A stretch of 64,000 bases of DNA from Helicobacter pylori (GTDB lineage: Bacteria > Campylobacterota > Campylobacteria > Campylobacterales > Helicobacteraceae), in contig NZ_QBAW01000005.1 in the NCBI RefSeq assembly GCF_009689985.1, positions 100,714 through 164,713 on the forward strand, read 5' to 3'. Below the pieces are notes generated by a model. The model was not told where the DNA came from. It worked only from the letters and a program-made list of their open reading frames with translations, and did no database searches. Positions 31,901-39,644 of this stretch are shown here, piece after piece (position 1 is the stretch's first letter; each line of letters begins with the position of its first letter). Both the position numbers and the translations under genes were made by a program.

Positions 31901-32009
31901 CCCTTTCTAGCTCTGCTTCGCTCTCATAAGCGCTTTTCTTTTCATTATCGCTATGATACTCGGCCATCACGGTGCTTTCATTGCTTTCTGCGATAATCTC
32001 ATAGATCAT
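28992..32009 (-). CDS. hsdR: Type I restriction endonuclease, R subunit
   Basis: DNA-translocating and cutting subunit of a type I restriction-modification system. The 1005-residue protein is intact: an N-terminal PD-(D/E)XK nuclease with RYDVSVLVNG and VHVELKRRG, then a superfamily 2 helicase with Walker A TTGSGKTLTS, DECHRSQ, GFTGTPIF, and a second RecA domain with LTGFDATRLNTLWVDK and SRTNR. The last 150 residues are a helical, charged HsdM-contact region. It is four bases after the second hsdS half-gene. Nothing suggests inactivation. Confidence 0.95.
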   Translation of the reverse strand: MIYEIIAESNESTVMAEYHSDNEKKSAYESEAELERAFIGLLQKQGYEFKKIYKEQELKDNLKEQLEKLNDYHFTPKEWEILYSQFIANKNDDYKAKTRKIQEDPIFNLTLEDGKTKNIKIIDKKNIHKNALQVIHQYSAKGGKYENRYDVSVLVNGLPLVHVELKRRGVAIREAFNQIKRYQRDSFSAEDGLFDFVQIFVISNGTSSKYYSNTTRIAQLEKNHKADTFEFTNYWADSKNNNIEDLMDFARSFFAKHSLLNVLTRYCVFTSDEVLLVMRPYQIVAAERILEKIKAAQNSKTYGKNQSKGYIWHTTGSGKTLTSFKSAALAKELESVSKVLFVVDRKDLDYQTMKEYDKFQKDCANSNTSTKILKEQLENPNAKIIITTIQKLDKFVKSHLKGHAIFNEEVVMIFDECHRSQLGSMHQVITKAFKKYHLFGFTGTPIFAQNCDKNNPLGTTKQKFGECLHQYTIIDAIRDKNVLPFRVEYHNTIKAKEDIIDNKVRAVDEKNALLDIRRIKEIAKCILERFNQATKNKKFNSILACSSIEALKKYYLAFKEEKHDLKIATIFSYSTNEELDALEDENNESANGLDKSSRDFLEGAIADYNGMFKTSFDTSDQKFQSYYKDLSQKVKDREIDLLMVVNMFLTGFDATRLNTLWVDKNLKHHGLIQAFSRTNRILDSVKTHGNIVCFRDLEQDLNDALMLFGNKDAKTIALLRKYEDYLKGYTDNNKEYEGYEGLIERLLREFPLKEPIISESQKKDFIKLFGKILKLENILNSFESFKKDDYINPRDFQDYQSKYLDFYDEMRPEKGRDKEEINDDLIFEIELIKQVEVNIDYILNLIEEFAKEHDLEIQDVKTKIEPIINSSIELRNKKDLIMDFIDKYNKDQEVHAYFQDYIHQKREEEFQNIIEENRLNEEKAYSFMQHAFSGGEISFSGTEFPKIIKEKPSRFDKNSRYQEVKEKVAASLSRFFHRFCDLTSSIFKKNEVKKNGVKQDEINEK

Positions 32010-32012
32010 GGT

Positions 32013-32636
32013 TTATGCCTTGTTTTGGAGAGGTTTAAAAGTCAATAGTTTTTCTCTGTAATATTCGTATTGCTTTTTTCGGGCTTCTATTTCAGCTGGT
32101 ATACCGGCTAATAAATCGGTGGTTAGGATTGAAAATTGATCCAAAATCTTAACGATCTCTTGTTGGATTTCTAGGGGTGGGATGGGGATTGTTATTTTTG
32201 AAAGTAATTTCTTTGAAACATTGAAGCGTGTTACACCATTAGCAACTTTTGAAATATTTTTCCTAAAATTGTAATCTCTTAAAAAATGTTTAAGAAACGA
32301 TGGATTAAATAAATTCTCATCAAAAAATCTAAAACCAAAACAAAAACTATTAAGATAAATATCTTTTTCAATCTTTTGAGTAACTACGCAAGACATCGCA
32401 CAATCCTCTAAATTTTCAGATGAACCAGTAAAAAGCACATCGCCTAATTGAATTGTATTTTGTTTTTCTTTATCCCCTATTTGAACACTTTCTAAAGCAT
32501 TTAGATCTAATTGTGGATTATTAAAAACATTGACATAAGGAACATAAAATTTATTCCCTTGAGAGAAAGATTTTTTACTTTTTCCAACAAGTCCGCTATA
32601 AAATCCCCCAATATCCCCCAACTTCCTAAACTCCAC
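32013..32636 (-). CDS. hsdS: Type I restriction specificity half-subunit, second half
   Basis: A 207-residue protein with one target-recognition domain (about 1-150, beginning VEFRKLGDIGGF) and a conserved helix (IPIPPLEIQQEIVKILDQF, then EARKKQYEYYREKLL). A normal HsdS has two such units in one chain; here the first lies in the preceding gene. The start is GTG at 32636, four bases after the stop of the first half, and the intervening TAAGGGG can serve as a ribosome site. Functional HsdS could form by pairing of the halves, or this may be the result of a frameshift. Confidence 0.82.
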   Translation of the reverse strand: MEFRKLGDIGGFYSGLVGKSKKSFSQGNKFYVPYVNVFNNPQLDLNALESVQIGDKEKQNTIQLGDVLFTGSSENLEDCAMSCVVTQKIEKDIYLNSFCFGFRFFDENLFNPSFLKHFLRDYNFRKNISKVANGVTRFNVSKKLLSKITIPIPPLEIQQEIVKILDQFSILTTDLLAGIPAEIEARKKQYEYYREKLLTFKPLQNKA

Positions 32637-32640
32637 CCCC

Positions 32641-33288
32641 TTAGGCGCTAAAGTTTGGAGTAGGGTTTTTAAGGGTTTGGGGTAGGTTTTTTGCGCTCAT
32701 TTTTGCGTCTTTGTGGTTTTGTTTAATGTCCTTAAAGTCTAAAAGCATGTTTTGGTAATACTCATATTGCTTTTTTCGCGCTTTTAATTCTGTGTTTAAT
32801 TCTGTGTTTAATTCTGTGAAAGCGTCCAAAATCTTAACGATCTCTTGTTGGATTTCTAGGGGTGGGATGGGGATGGTTATTTGCATAATATTATTACTAG
32901 AAATGCTATAAGGTATAGCGCTTCTATTTGAAATAGAATATAAATAATTTTGCATGTTTGTTAATACATAATAAAGGTATCTATTGATTAGGGTTTCGTT
33001 TGGAATGACAGAAAAACAAACATCATTTGCCCAAAACTTTTGATTTTGCCAATTGACAAATCCGGCTGTTCCATATTGAGCTATAGTAATTGTATTTTCC
33101 TCTCTGTTATATTCATTTAAATATCCCATAAATCCTATTCCACCAGATACAACGGGATATTTTCCTTTATCTAATATTTCTTTTTTTGTAACCCTTTTAC
33201 CTCTAATGATTTCACACACCTCCCCCAATTTCCTAAACTCCACCCCTTTAGGCGCTAAAGTTTGGAGTAAGCGCTCTATTTTATGCAT
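32641..33288 (-). CDS. hsdS: Type I restriction specificity half-subunit, first half
   Basis: A 215-residue protein with an N-terminal helix (MHKIERLLQTLAPKG), one target-recognition domain (about 15-135) and the conserved helix IPIPPLEIQQEIVKILDAF, followed by a tandem TELN-TELN-TELK repeat in the spacer and KARKKQYEYY. It overlaps hsdM by eight bases. The last 30 residues differ from a usual HsdS and end where the frame changes into the repeated LQTLAPKG segment of the second half, so the original gene probably was one two-domain hsdS. Confidence 0.82.
   Translation of the reverse strand: MHKIERLLQTLAPKGVEFRKLGEVCEIIRGKRVTKKEILDKGKYPVVSGGIGFMGYLNEYNREENTITIAQYGTAGFVNWQNQKFWANDVCFSVIPNETLINRYLYYVLTNMQNYLYSISNRSAIPYSISSNNIMQITIPIPPLEIQQEIVKILDAFTELNTELNTELKARKKQYEYYQNMLLDFKDIKQNHKDAKMSAKNLPQTLKNPTPNFSA
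32783..32818 (-). repeat. Three 12-bp tandem repeats in the hsdS spacer
   Basis: TTTAATTCTGTG three times in a row, coding for Thr-Glu-Leu-Asn units on the minus strand. In the EcoR124 family, a change from two to three TAEL repeats at the same place changes the spacer length recognised between the two DNA half-sites. Confidence 0.85.
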
Positions 33289-34870
33289 TTTGCCCTTCTT
33301 CTAACTCTTTGATGATGGATTCAAGGCTGTTCCTTAAAGCGCTTTGTTTTTCTACGATTTGAGAAATCTCAGCATTGAGCGCTTCAATGTCAATGGCTTC
33401 TTTAGTGTCTTCTTGCTCCACATAGCGATTCACGGATAGGTTGTAATCGTTTTCTTTGATTTTTTCAATACTTGCTAGGGCGCAAAAATGCTTGATTGCT
33501 TTCCTTTCCGTATAGGTTTTTAAAATCTTTTCTCGGTTGTGTTCTTTGAGCTTGTTTTTCTTGCCTTCTTTGACAAATTCCTTACTCGCATCAATAAAAA
33601 GCGTGGTGTCGTCTTGTTTGTTTTTCTTAAGCACTAAAATACAAGTAGCGATACTCGTTCCAAAAAAGAGGTTGTCTGGTAAAGCGATCACGCAGTCAAT
33701 GAAATTTTCTTTAACTAAATATTCTCTGATTTTTGCTTCAGCATTCCCTCTATAAAGCACCCCCGGGAATTCCACGATCGCAGCAGTGCCGCTATTGGAC
33801 AGATAAGAAAGCATGTGCATGGTGAAAGCGAGATCGGCGGCGTTTTTGGGTGCTAGCACACCGGCTTTGCTAAAGCGCTCATCGCTGATTAAAATGGGGT
33901 CTTTATCGCCCACCCATTTAGTGGAATAAGGAGGGTTGGAAACGATCGCATCAAAAGGCTCATCGTCTTTGTGTTTTGGGTCTAAAAGCGTGTCCCCTAG
34001 CGCGATGTGGAATTTAGAGTAATTGATGTCATGCAAAAACATATTGATTCGGCAAAGGTTGTAAGTGGTCAGGTTGATTTCTTGCCCAAAATACCCTTTT
34101 GAAACATTTTTATCGCCTAACACTTTAGAAAATTGTAAGAGTAACGATCCGCTCCCACAGCATGGGTCATAAACTTTATTGACGCTTTCTTGGTTGTGCA
34201 GGGCGATCTTAGCGAGCAGTTCGCTCACTTCTTGGGGGGTGAAAAATTCCCCTCCGCTTTTGCCGGCATTGCTCGCATACATGGTCATTAAATATTCATA
34301 AGCGTCGCCAAAAACATCAATCCCGCTTTTTTGGTAGTCGCCTAATTGCATATCCCCTATGGCTTGAAGGATTTTAGTCAGTTTTTCAACCCTATTTTTA
34401 TGAGAGCTCCCTAATTTATTGCTGTTGACATCTAAATCCGCAAACAAGCCTTTGACATTTTCTTCTGATTTAAACCCAAGGCTGGATTTTTCTATTTCGT
34501 TAAAAATATTTTGTAAGGTTACATTGAGATCTTCGTTAGTGCGTGCGTTTTTTAACACATTACAAAATAAAGCGCTTGGCGGGATGAAAAAGCCTTTTTC
34601 TTCAATCAGGCCTTCTTTTGCGCTTTCAGCTTCTTCATCGCTCAATAAAGCGTAATCAAAACTCAGATCGCTCTCTCGCTCTTCTTTATTGATGTAATGA
34701 GTCATGTTTTCTGAAATGTAGCGGTAAAAAAGAATGCCTAAAACATATTGCTTAAAATCCCAGCCATCCACTGAGCCTCTCAATTCATTAGCCACTTTCC
34801 AAATGGTGTTGTGCAATTCGTTGCGCTCTAATGAAGAAGATTTATCCGCTTGAGTGTTTTTGTTTTCCAT
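33281..34870 (-). CDS. hsdM: Type I restriction system N6-adenine methyltransferase, M subunit
   Basis: Modification subunit that methylates adenine in the target set by HsdS. The 529-residue protein has the N-terminal helical HsdM domain (about 10-150), the SAM motif DPCCGSGSLLL near 240 and the catalytic NPPY (VSNPPYSTKW) near 310, with a C-terminal coiled tail for HsdS binding. It is first in the hsdM-hsdS-hsdS-hsdR run and overlaps hsdS by eight bases. Confidence 0.95.
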   Translation of the reverse strand: MENKNTQADKSSSLERNELHNTIWKVANELRGSVDGWDFKQYVLGILFYRYISENMTHYINKEERESDLSFDYALLSDEEAESAKEGLIEEKGFFIPPSALFCNVLKNARTNEDLNVTLQNIFNEIEKSSLGFKSEENVKGLFADLDVNSNKLGSSHKNRVEKLTKILQAIGDMQLGDYQKSGIDVFGDAYEYLMTMYASNAGKSGGEFFTPQEVSELLAKIALHNQESVNKVYDPCCGSGSLLLQFSKVLGDKNVSKGYFGQEINLTTYNLCRINMFLHDINYSKFHIALGDTLLDPKHKDDEPFDAIVSNPPYSTKWVGDKDPILISDERFSKAGVLAPKNAADLAFTMHMLSYLSNSGTAAIVEFPGVLYRGNAEAKIREYLVKENFIDCVIALPDNLFFGTSIATCILVLKKNKQDDTTLFIDASKEFVKEGKKNKLKEHNREKILKTYTERKAIKHFCALASIEKIKENDYNLSVNRYVEQEDTKEAIDIEALNAEISQIVEKQSALRNSLESIIKELEEGQNA

Positions 34871-34995
34871 GATAATAAGCCCCTTTTTTGTGTTTTGATT
34901 GGCGTTTTTAGTGCACCACTTAAAGGTTTCATTATAGCAAAGAATATTATTTTTTTATTCCCTGTATTTCCCATGCATTTGTGTGGTAAATAAGC

Positions 34996-35001
34996 TATAA
35001 T
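34996..35001 (+). promoter_or_regulatory. -10 box for the PAP2 phosphatase gene
   Basis: TATAAT 34 bases before the ATG at 35035, in the divergent region shared with hsdM; AAGGGG follows as ribosome site. Confidence 0.55.
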
Positions 35002-35034
35002 CGCCCTTTTAAAGTTCATTTTTAAGGGGTTTGA

Positions 35035-35721
35035 ATGGTATTTGACAGAACAATAAGCGTAAGAGAAAAAAAAGCGGCTAAAACGCTTGGGATTGTGGGG
35101 GTGGTCTTTTTCATTTTGTTTGGCATTGTGATAAGCGGGGTGGCTTTTCAAAAAGAGTGGGTGCAACAATTGGATTTATTTTTTATAGACTTGATCCGCA
35201 ACCCTGCCCCCATTCAAGGGAGCGCGTGGCTTTCTTTCGTGTTTTTTAGCACATGGTTTGCGCAAAGCAAGCTCACCACTTCTATCGCTTTACTCATTGG
35301 CTTGTGGTTTGGGTTTCAAAAACGAATCGCTTTGGGGGTGTGGTTTTTCTTTAGCATCTTATTAGGTGAATTCACCTTAAAATCCCTTAAGCTTTTAGTG
35401 GCGCGCCCACGGCCTGTAACCAATGGCGAATTGGTTTTTGCGCATGGCTTTAGTTTCCCTAGCGGGCATGCTTTAGCTTCAGCGCTTTTTTACGGCTCTT
35501 TGGCGTTGTTGTTATGCTATTCTAACGCCAACAATCGCATTAAAACGATTATTGCTGTGGTTTTGCTTTTTTGGATTGTTTTAATGTCGTATGATAGGGT
35601 TTATTTAGGGGTGCATTACCCTAGCGATGTTTTAGGAGGGTTTTTATTAGGGGTTGCCTGGTCATGCTGCTCTTTAGCGCTTTATTTAGGGTTTTTGAAA
35701 CGCCCCTACAAAACCGCTTAA
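35035..35721 (+). CDS. PAP2-family membrane phosphatase
   Basis: A 228-residue inner-membrane protein with about six helices and the three phosphatase motifs: KLLVARPRP near 120, PSGHA near 142, and DRVYLGVHYPSDVLGG near 185-200 with the catalytic His. Family members remove phosphate from undecaprenyl pyrophosphate or phosphatidylglycerol phosphate. From memory, the H. pylori gene in this position has been described as a main undecaprenyl-pyrophosphate phosphatase; the sequence alone supports only the PAP2 class. It is divergent from hsdM. Confidence 0.88.
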   Translation: MVFDRTISVREKKAAKTLGIVGVVFFILFGIVISGVAFQKEWVQQLDLFFIDLIRNPAPIQGSAWLSFVFFSTWFAQSKLTTSIALLIGLWFGFQKRIALGVWFFFSILLGEFTLKSLKLLVARPRPVTNGELVFAHGFSFPSGHALASALFYGSLALLLCYSNANNRIKTIIAVVLLFWIVLMSYDRVYLGVHYPSDVLGGFLLGVAWSCCSLALYLGFLKRPYKTA

Positions 35722-35730
35722 AGCGTTTTT

Positions 35731-35773
35731 AAAAAGAAAGTTATGAGTTAGGGTATAACTCCTCTTTCTTTTT
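35731..35773. terminator. Bidirectional terminator between PAP2 gene and the nuclease gene
   Basis: Inverted repeat AAAAAGAAAGTTAT and its complement ATAACTCCTCTTTCTTTTT (small bulge). It gives a T run on each strand and contains the stop codon of the convergent minus-strand gene. Confidence 0.65.
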
Positions 35774-36673
35774 GATCTCATCAAATTCATCTTTATAGCG
35801 GTTTTGGTTCTTTGGGTCATAATCCACAACGCTCTTTAAAAAACCGCTGAATTCTTCATTTTTTTCGCTAAGCTCTAAAGCCACGGTGTAATCAATTTTT
35901 TCTTTGTATTTAGCGTTCAATAAAATAGCGCTTTTGTTCTCATCAGTCCTCAAATCAATCACGCCAATCCCAAAACTCGCATGCAAACGCTTCAACAAAT
36001 CCATGAGTTTAAGATCATGCGTAGCAATATGATGACCCACTAAATACCCCTCATTAGCCCACGAGCTGTTAGAAATCGCTTGAAAATAACACTTCCTGCA
36101 ATTATTCACGCTGATTTCTTTTTTCAATTCAAAGCTCACCAGTTTAACGGGTAAAGTGTCAAATTTCTTAGAAAAAGCGATTAAATTTTCATTAGACAAT
36201 TCAGCGTGCAAAAATCTAACCCCCACCATGTCCGGATAAAGCCACCTGTCCATGCCTCTTGGCGATCTTGCACTCCCTTCATGAAAAATGGTTTTCGTGT
36301 AGCATTTCAAATTTTCATTGTGGCAAGCCATGTAAGTTAAAAAGGGGTTCAAATTTCTTTCATGCGCGATTTTAACGCTTGGAGCACTTGATTTTTGAGC
36401 GTTTAAAACCGGCTCTTTAGATGCGCTTTTTAAAGCGATTAAAACGGGTTTTTCTTGCGTTTTCAAAAAAGGCAACTCTTCGCCCTTATTTAAGGCTGTA
36501 TAAATAGCAGCGCTAACACTCTGATCGGGAGTGTTGCCCCCATAATCAAACATGCTTTCAATCTCGCCTTTTTCAAAAAGCTCTTTGGCTTTATGATAAA
36601 TCTCAGTAACCTTAATAGGCTCTTTGATAATTTCTAAAACGCTTTGAATGATTTTAATATCTCGTGGTTTCAT
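35741..36673 (-). CDS. Putative nuclease: HTH domain plus PD-(D/E)XK domain (HrgA/COG2958-like)
   Basis: A 310-residue protein with two parts. Residues 1-70 resemble the HARE-HTH winged-helix domain often fused to restriction enzymes. Residues 105-275 contain a PD-(D/E)XK pattern: LYPDMVGV (Asp148), then VSFELKKEI (Glu182, Lys184) and CYFQAISNSSWANEGYLV. A Cys pair (CRKC) lies between. This arrangement recalls the HrgA/COG2958 group in Helicobacter. It overlaps the ABC-F gene by four bases (ATGA) and sits 0.9 kb from the type I restriction locus. No cognate methylase is adjacent. The nuclease assignment is inference from motifs. Confidence 0.6.
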   Translation of the reverse strand: MKPRDIKIIQSVLEIIKEPIKVTEIYHKAKELFEKGEIESMFDYGGNTPDQSVSAAIYTALNKGEELPFLKTQEKPVLIALKSASKEPVLNAQKSSAPSVKIAHERNLNPFLTYMACHNENLKCYTKTIFHEGSARSPRGMDRWLYPDMVGVRFLHAELSNENLIAFSKKFDTLPVKLVSFELKKEISVNNCRKCYFQAISNSSWANEGYLVGHHIATHDLKLMDLLKRLHASFGIGVIDLRTDENKSAILLNAKYKEKIDYTVALELSEKNEEFSGFLKSVVDYDPKNQNRYKDEFDEIKKKEELYPNS

Positions 36674-38271
36674 TTTTTGCTCGCTAAATACTCTTCATAA
36701 CTGCCTTTAAAATCAATAATTGAAGCGCCTTTAGGGCTTGGGACTAGTTCAATGATCCGATTAGCATACGCATCAATGAGCTCTCTGTCATGGCTTACGC
36801 AAATCAGCGCCCCATCAAATTTAAAGAGCGCTTCACCTAGCGCGATAATGGCCTCTAAATCCAGGTGGTTGGTTGGCTCATCTAAGACTAAGAAATTCCC
36901 CCCCTCTAGCATGAGCTTGGATAAAACCATTCGGTGTTTTTCGCCTCCGCTTAAAGCGTTCACGCACTTTTCTTGCTCTTCGCCATTAAAAAGCATCCTC
37001 CCTAAAGCGTTCCTAACCTCTGCGCTTTCAATCTTTTTATTGAAATTAAAGAGCCATTGATACAAGGTCTCCTCACCGCTGATTTCTTCGCTCACATTTT
37101 GAGGGAAATAGCCTTTTGAAACGGTCGCTCCCCATTTCACCACGCCCGTATCCGGCTTTAACTCTTCTACTAAAATTTTACAAAGCGTGGATTTACCCAC
37201 GCCGTTTGGCCCTATGAGAGCGATTTTATCTTTAGGCATCACTTTCAAGCTCACTTGATTTAAAATAATTTGCCCATCATAACTTTTAGAGATGTTTTCG
37301 CATTCTAAAGCTTCATTACCAATGGTGCGTTTGGGTTTAAAAATAATGCTAGGATCCCTCCTGCTAGATACCGCTAAGCTTTGAATGTCTAATTTATCCA
37401 GTTGTTTTTGGCGGCTGGTGGCTTGCTTGGCTTTAGAAGCGTTAGCGCTGAAACGAGCGATAAATTTTTCTAGCTCTTCTTTTTCTTTGAGTTTTTTATT
37501 GCGTTCGGCCTCTTGCTGTTTAGCGATCAAGGTAGAAGCGATATACCAATCGTCATAATTCCCGCTAAATTCGCACACGCTGTGAAAATCCAAATCCAAA
37601 ATATGCGTGCATACTGCGTTTAAAAAATGCCTGTCATGGCTAATGACTACCATCGTGCCTTCATGGCGTTTGAGGTTGTTTTCTAACCATTCAATGGCGT
37701 TTAAATCCAGGTTGTTCGTAGGCTCATCTAAAAGCAAAATATCCGGTTTAGGGAATAAAACTTGAGCGAGAAGGATTTTAAATTTATCGCTGCTTGGCAA
37801 GGTTTTCATCAAATCATTGTGCTTAGAGCTAGGAATGCCTAAATCTTCTAGGATTTTTTCAATCACCACTTCGCATTCATACATGGGATCTTCTTCTACG
37901 CAAATGGTTTCTAACTCCCCTAGCCTAGCATTCACTTTATCATCGCTCAAATCGCCTTCAGTGTATAAGCGCTCTTTTTCTTTGATAGCGTCATACAAAC
38001 GCTTATTGCCTATCAAAACCGCATCTTTAAGGCTCAAATCTTCAAAAGCGTATTGATCCTGCCCTAAAACCCCCATTCTCATCCCGCTTGTGATGATGAC
38101 TTCCCCACTGCTACAATCAATGCTCTTGCTCAAAATCTTTAAAAAAGTGGATTTTCCTGCACCATTAGCCCCAATCAGCCCGTAGCGCTTGTTTTTATCC
38201 AGCTTGATATTCACATTCTCAAACAATTTTTTAGTCGCATAGCGTTGCGTTAAGTTGATGGTTTGTAGCAT
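36670..38271 (-). CDS. ABC-F family ATPase (YbiT-like)
   Basis: A 533-residue protein of two ABC domains on one chain without membrane helices, the ABC-F class that acts on the ribosome. The first domain has Walker A GANGAGKST and ILLLDEPTNNLD, but its signature reads LPSSDKF rather than LSGGQ; the second has GPNGVGKST, ALSGGEKHR and LDEPTNHLD. A charged linker (about 240-310) joins them. Size and order fit YbiT more than EttA. It starts the two-gene unit with the putative nuclease. ABC-F proteins resolve ribosome stalls; no antibiotic role is implied. Confidence 0.88.
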   Translation of the reverse strand: MLQTINLTQRYATKKLFENVNIKLDKNKRYGLIGANGAGKSTFLKILSKSIDCSSGEVIITSGMRMGVLGQDQYAFEDLSLKDAVLIGNKRLYDAIKEKERLYTEGDLSDDKVNARLGELETICVEEDPMYECEVVIEKILEDLGIPSSKHNDLMKTLPSSDKFKILLAQVLFPKPDILLLDEPTNNLDLNAIEWLENNLKRHEGTMVVISHDRHFLNAVCTHILDLDFHSVCEFSGNYDDWYIASTLIAKQQEAERNKKLKEKEELEKFIARFSANASKAKQATSRQKQLDKLDIQSLAVSSRRDPSIIFKPKRTIGNEALECENISKSYDGQIILNQVSLKVMPKDKIALIGPNGVGKSTLCKILVEELKPDTGVVKWGATVSKGYFPQNVSEEISGEETLYQWLFNFNKKIESAEVRNALGRMLFNGEEQEKCVNALSGGEKHRMVLSKLMLEGGNFLVLDEPTNHLDLEAIIALGEALFKFDGALICVSHDRELIDAYANRIIELVPSPKGASIIDFKGSYEEYLASKK

Positions 38272-38475
38272 CTTATGATTTCCTTATTTTTGTGATTAGA
38301 GAAAGTTTATTGTAGCGTTTTCTTTACAATATTGTATCCCTTGCTTATTATGGTTATCTGTAAGATCTTTGACGCCCAAATCTTATCCAAGTTTATTTAA
38401 TTTTTTCTCTTGATTTTTTATTCAAATTAAGATAAATTACAGAAGGTGCTTAAAAATAATGCTTAAAATCAAATA

Positions 38476-38503
38476 ATGTTCGTGTTTTACTCTATATGAA
38501 CAT
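38476..38503 (+). promoter_or_regulatory. Inverted repeat upstream of guaC
   Basis: ATGTTC at 38476-38481 and GAACAT at 38498-38503 form a 6-base palindrome around 16 bases. The left arm with flanks, TAATGTTCGTGTTTT, is close to the Gram-positive PurBox read in reverse (consensus with GTTCGG). It may be an operator inherited with the gene, or chance. Confidence 0.3.
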
Positions 38504-38519
38504 CAAAAGGATCGTGTCA

Positions 38520-39497
38520 TTGAAAATATTTGATTACGAAGACATCCAACTCATCCCTAATAAATGTATTGTGAGTAGCCGTTCAGAGTGTGATACGACC
38601 GTTACCTTAGGCAAACACGCATTTAAAATGCCCGTAGTCCCAGCAAACATGCAAACAATCATCAACGACTCGATCGCAGAATTTCTAGCAGAAAATGGCT
38701 ATTTCTACATCATGCACCGTTTTGATGGAGCGGCAAGAATCCCGTTTGTCAAAAAAATGAAGGAACGCCAATGGATCAGCTCCATCAGCGTTGGGGTGAA
38801 AAAGGAAGAATATCTTTTTATAGAAGAGTTGGCCAAACAAAAATTAGCGTCAGACTATATCACGATCGATATTGCGCATGGCCATTCAAATTCCGTCATT
38901 GAAATGATCCAACACATCAAAACGCATTTGCCAGAAACTTTTGTGATTGCCGGGAATGTTGGCACACCAGAAGCAGTCCGTGAATTAGAGAACGCCGGTG
39001 CTGACGCTACAAAAGTTGGCATTGGACCTGGGAAAGTGTGTATCACTAAAATCAAAACAGGCTTTGGCACGGGTGGTTGGCAACTGGCAGCTCTTAGATG
39101 GTGCTCTAAAGCAGCAAGAAAACCGATTATTGCAGATGGTGGTATTCGCACGCATGGCGATATTGCAAAATCAATACGCTTTGGCGCGACAATGGTAATG
39201 ATTGGCTCGCTTTTTGCAGGGCATGAAGAATCATCTGGAGAAACAAAAATAGAAAATGGTATCGCATATAAAGAATATTTCGGTTCAGCTTCAGAGTTCC
39301 AAAAAGGTGAAAAGAAAAATATTGAAGGTAAGAAAATTTGGATCCAGCATAAAGGATCATTAAAAGATACGCTGATTGAAATGCATCAAGATCTACAATC
39401 TTCAATCTCCTATGCAGGTGGGAGAGACCTTGAAGCGATTCGAAAAGTTGATTATGTCATTGTGAAAAATTCAATTTTCAATGGGGACACAATCTAA
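38520..39497 (+). CDS. guaC: GMP reductase, Gram-positive type
   Basis: Reduces GMP to IMP with NADPH. The 325-residue protein is an IMPDH-fold barrel without CBS domains; the catalytic Cys is in GPGKVCITK, the flap is around [12 protein letters not shown], and the ending [12 protein letters not shown] closely follows staphylococcal GuaC as I remember it, including the same overall length. The start is TTG at 38520 with AAAAGGA nine bases upstream; an upstream in-frame ATG at 38496 adds eight unrelated residues. Its similarity to Firmicutes rather than to the neighbouring guaB suggests horizontal acquisition. Confidence 0.93.
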   Translation: MKIFDYEDIQLIPNKCIVSSRSECDTTVTLGKHAFKMPVVPANMQTIINDSIAEFLAENGYFYIMHRFDGAARIPFVKKMKERQWISSISVGVKKEEYLFIEELAKQKLASDYITIDIAHGHSNSVIEMIQHIKTHLPETFVIAGNVGTPEAVRELENAGADATKVGIGPGKVCITKIKTGFGTGGWQLAALRWCSKAARKPIIADGGIRTHGDIAKSIRFGATMVMIGSLFAGHEESSGETKIENGIAYKEYFGSASEFQKGEKKNIEGKKIWIQHKGSLKDTLIEMHQDLQSSISYAGGRDLEAIRKVDYVIVKNSIFNGDTI

Positions 39498-39514
39498 AGA
39501 AAATCAATGAAAGC

Positions 39515-39545
39515 GAAGACAGAAAAAATAGTCTTCAATCTCTTT
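39515..39545 (+). terminator. Terminator after guaC
   Basis: GAAGAC (39515-39520) and GTCTTC (39531-39536) form a stem, followed by AATCTCTTTTT. Confidence 0.6.
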
Positions 39546-39644
39546 TTCAAGCGATTTGCTTTGACTTGGGTTTTTGTTGTTTTTTGATCCTTTTTTTATT
39601 TTCATTGCATCTTGTTGGATCATTTTTTTTCATATAATGTTATA

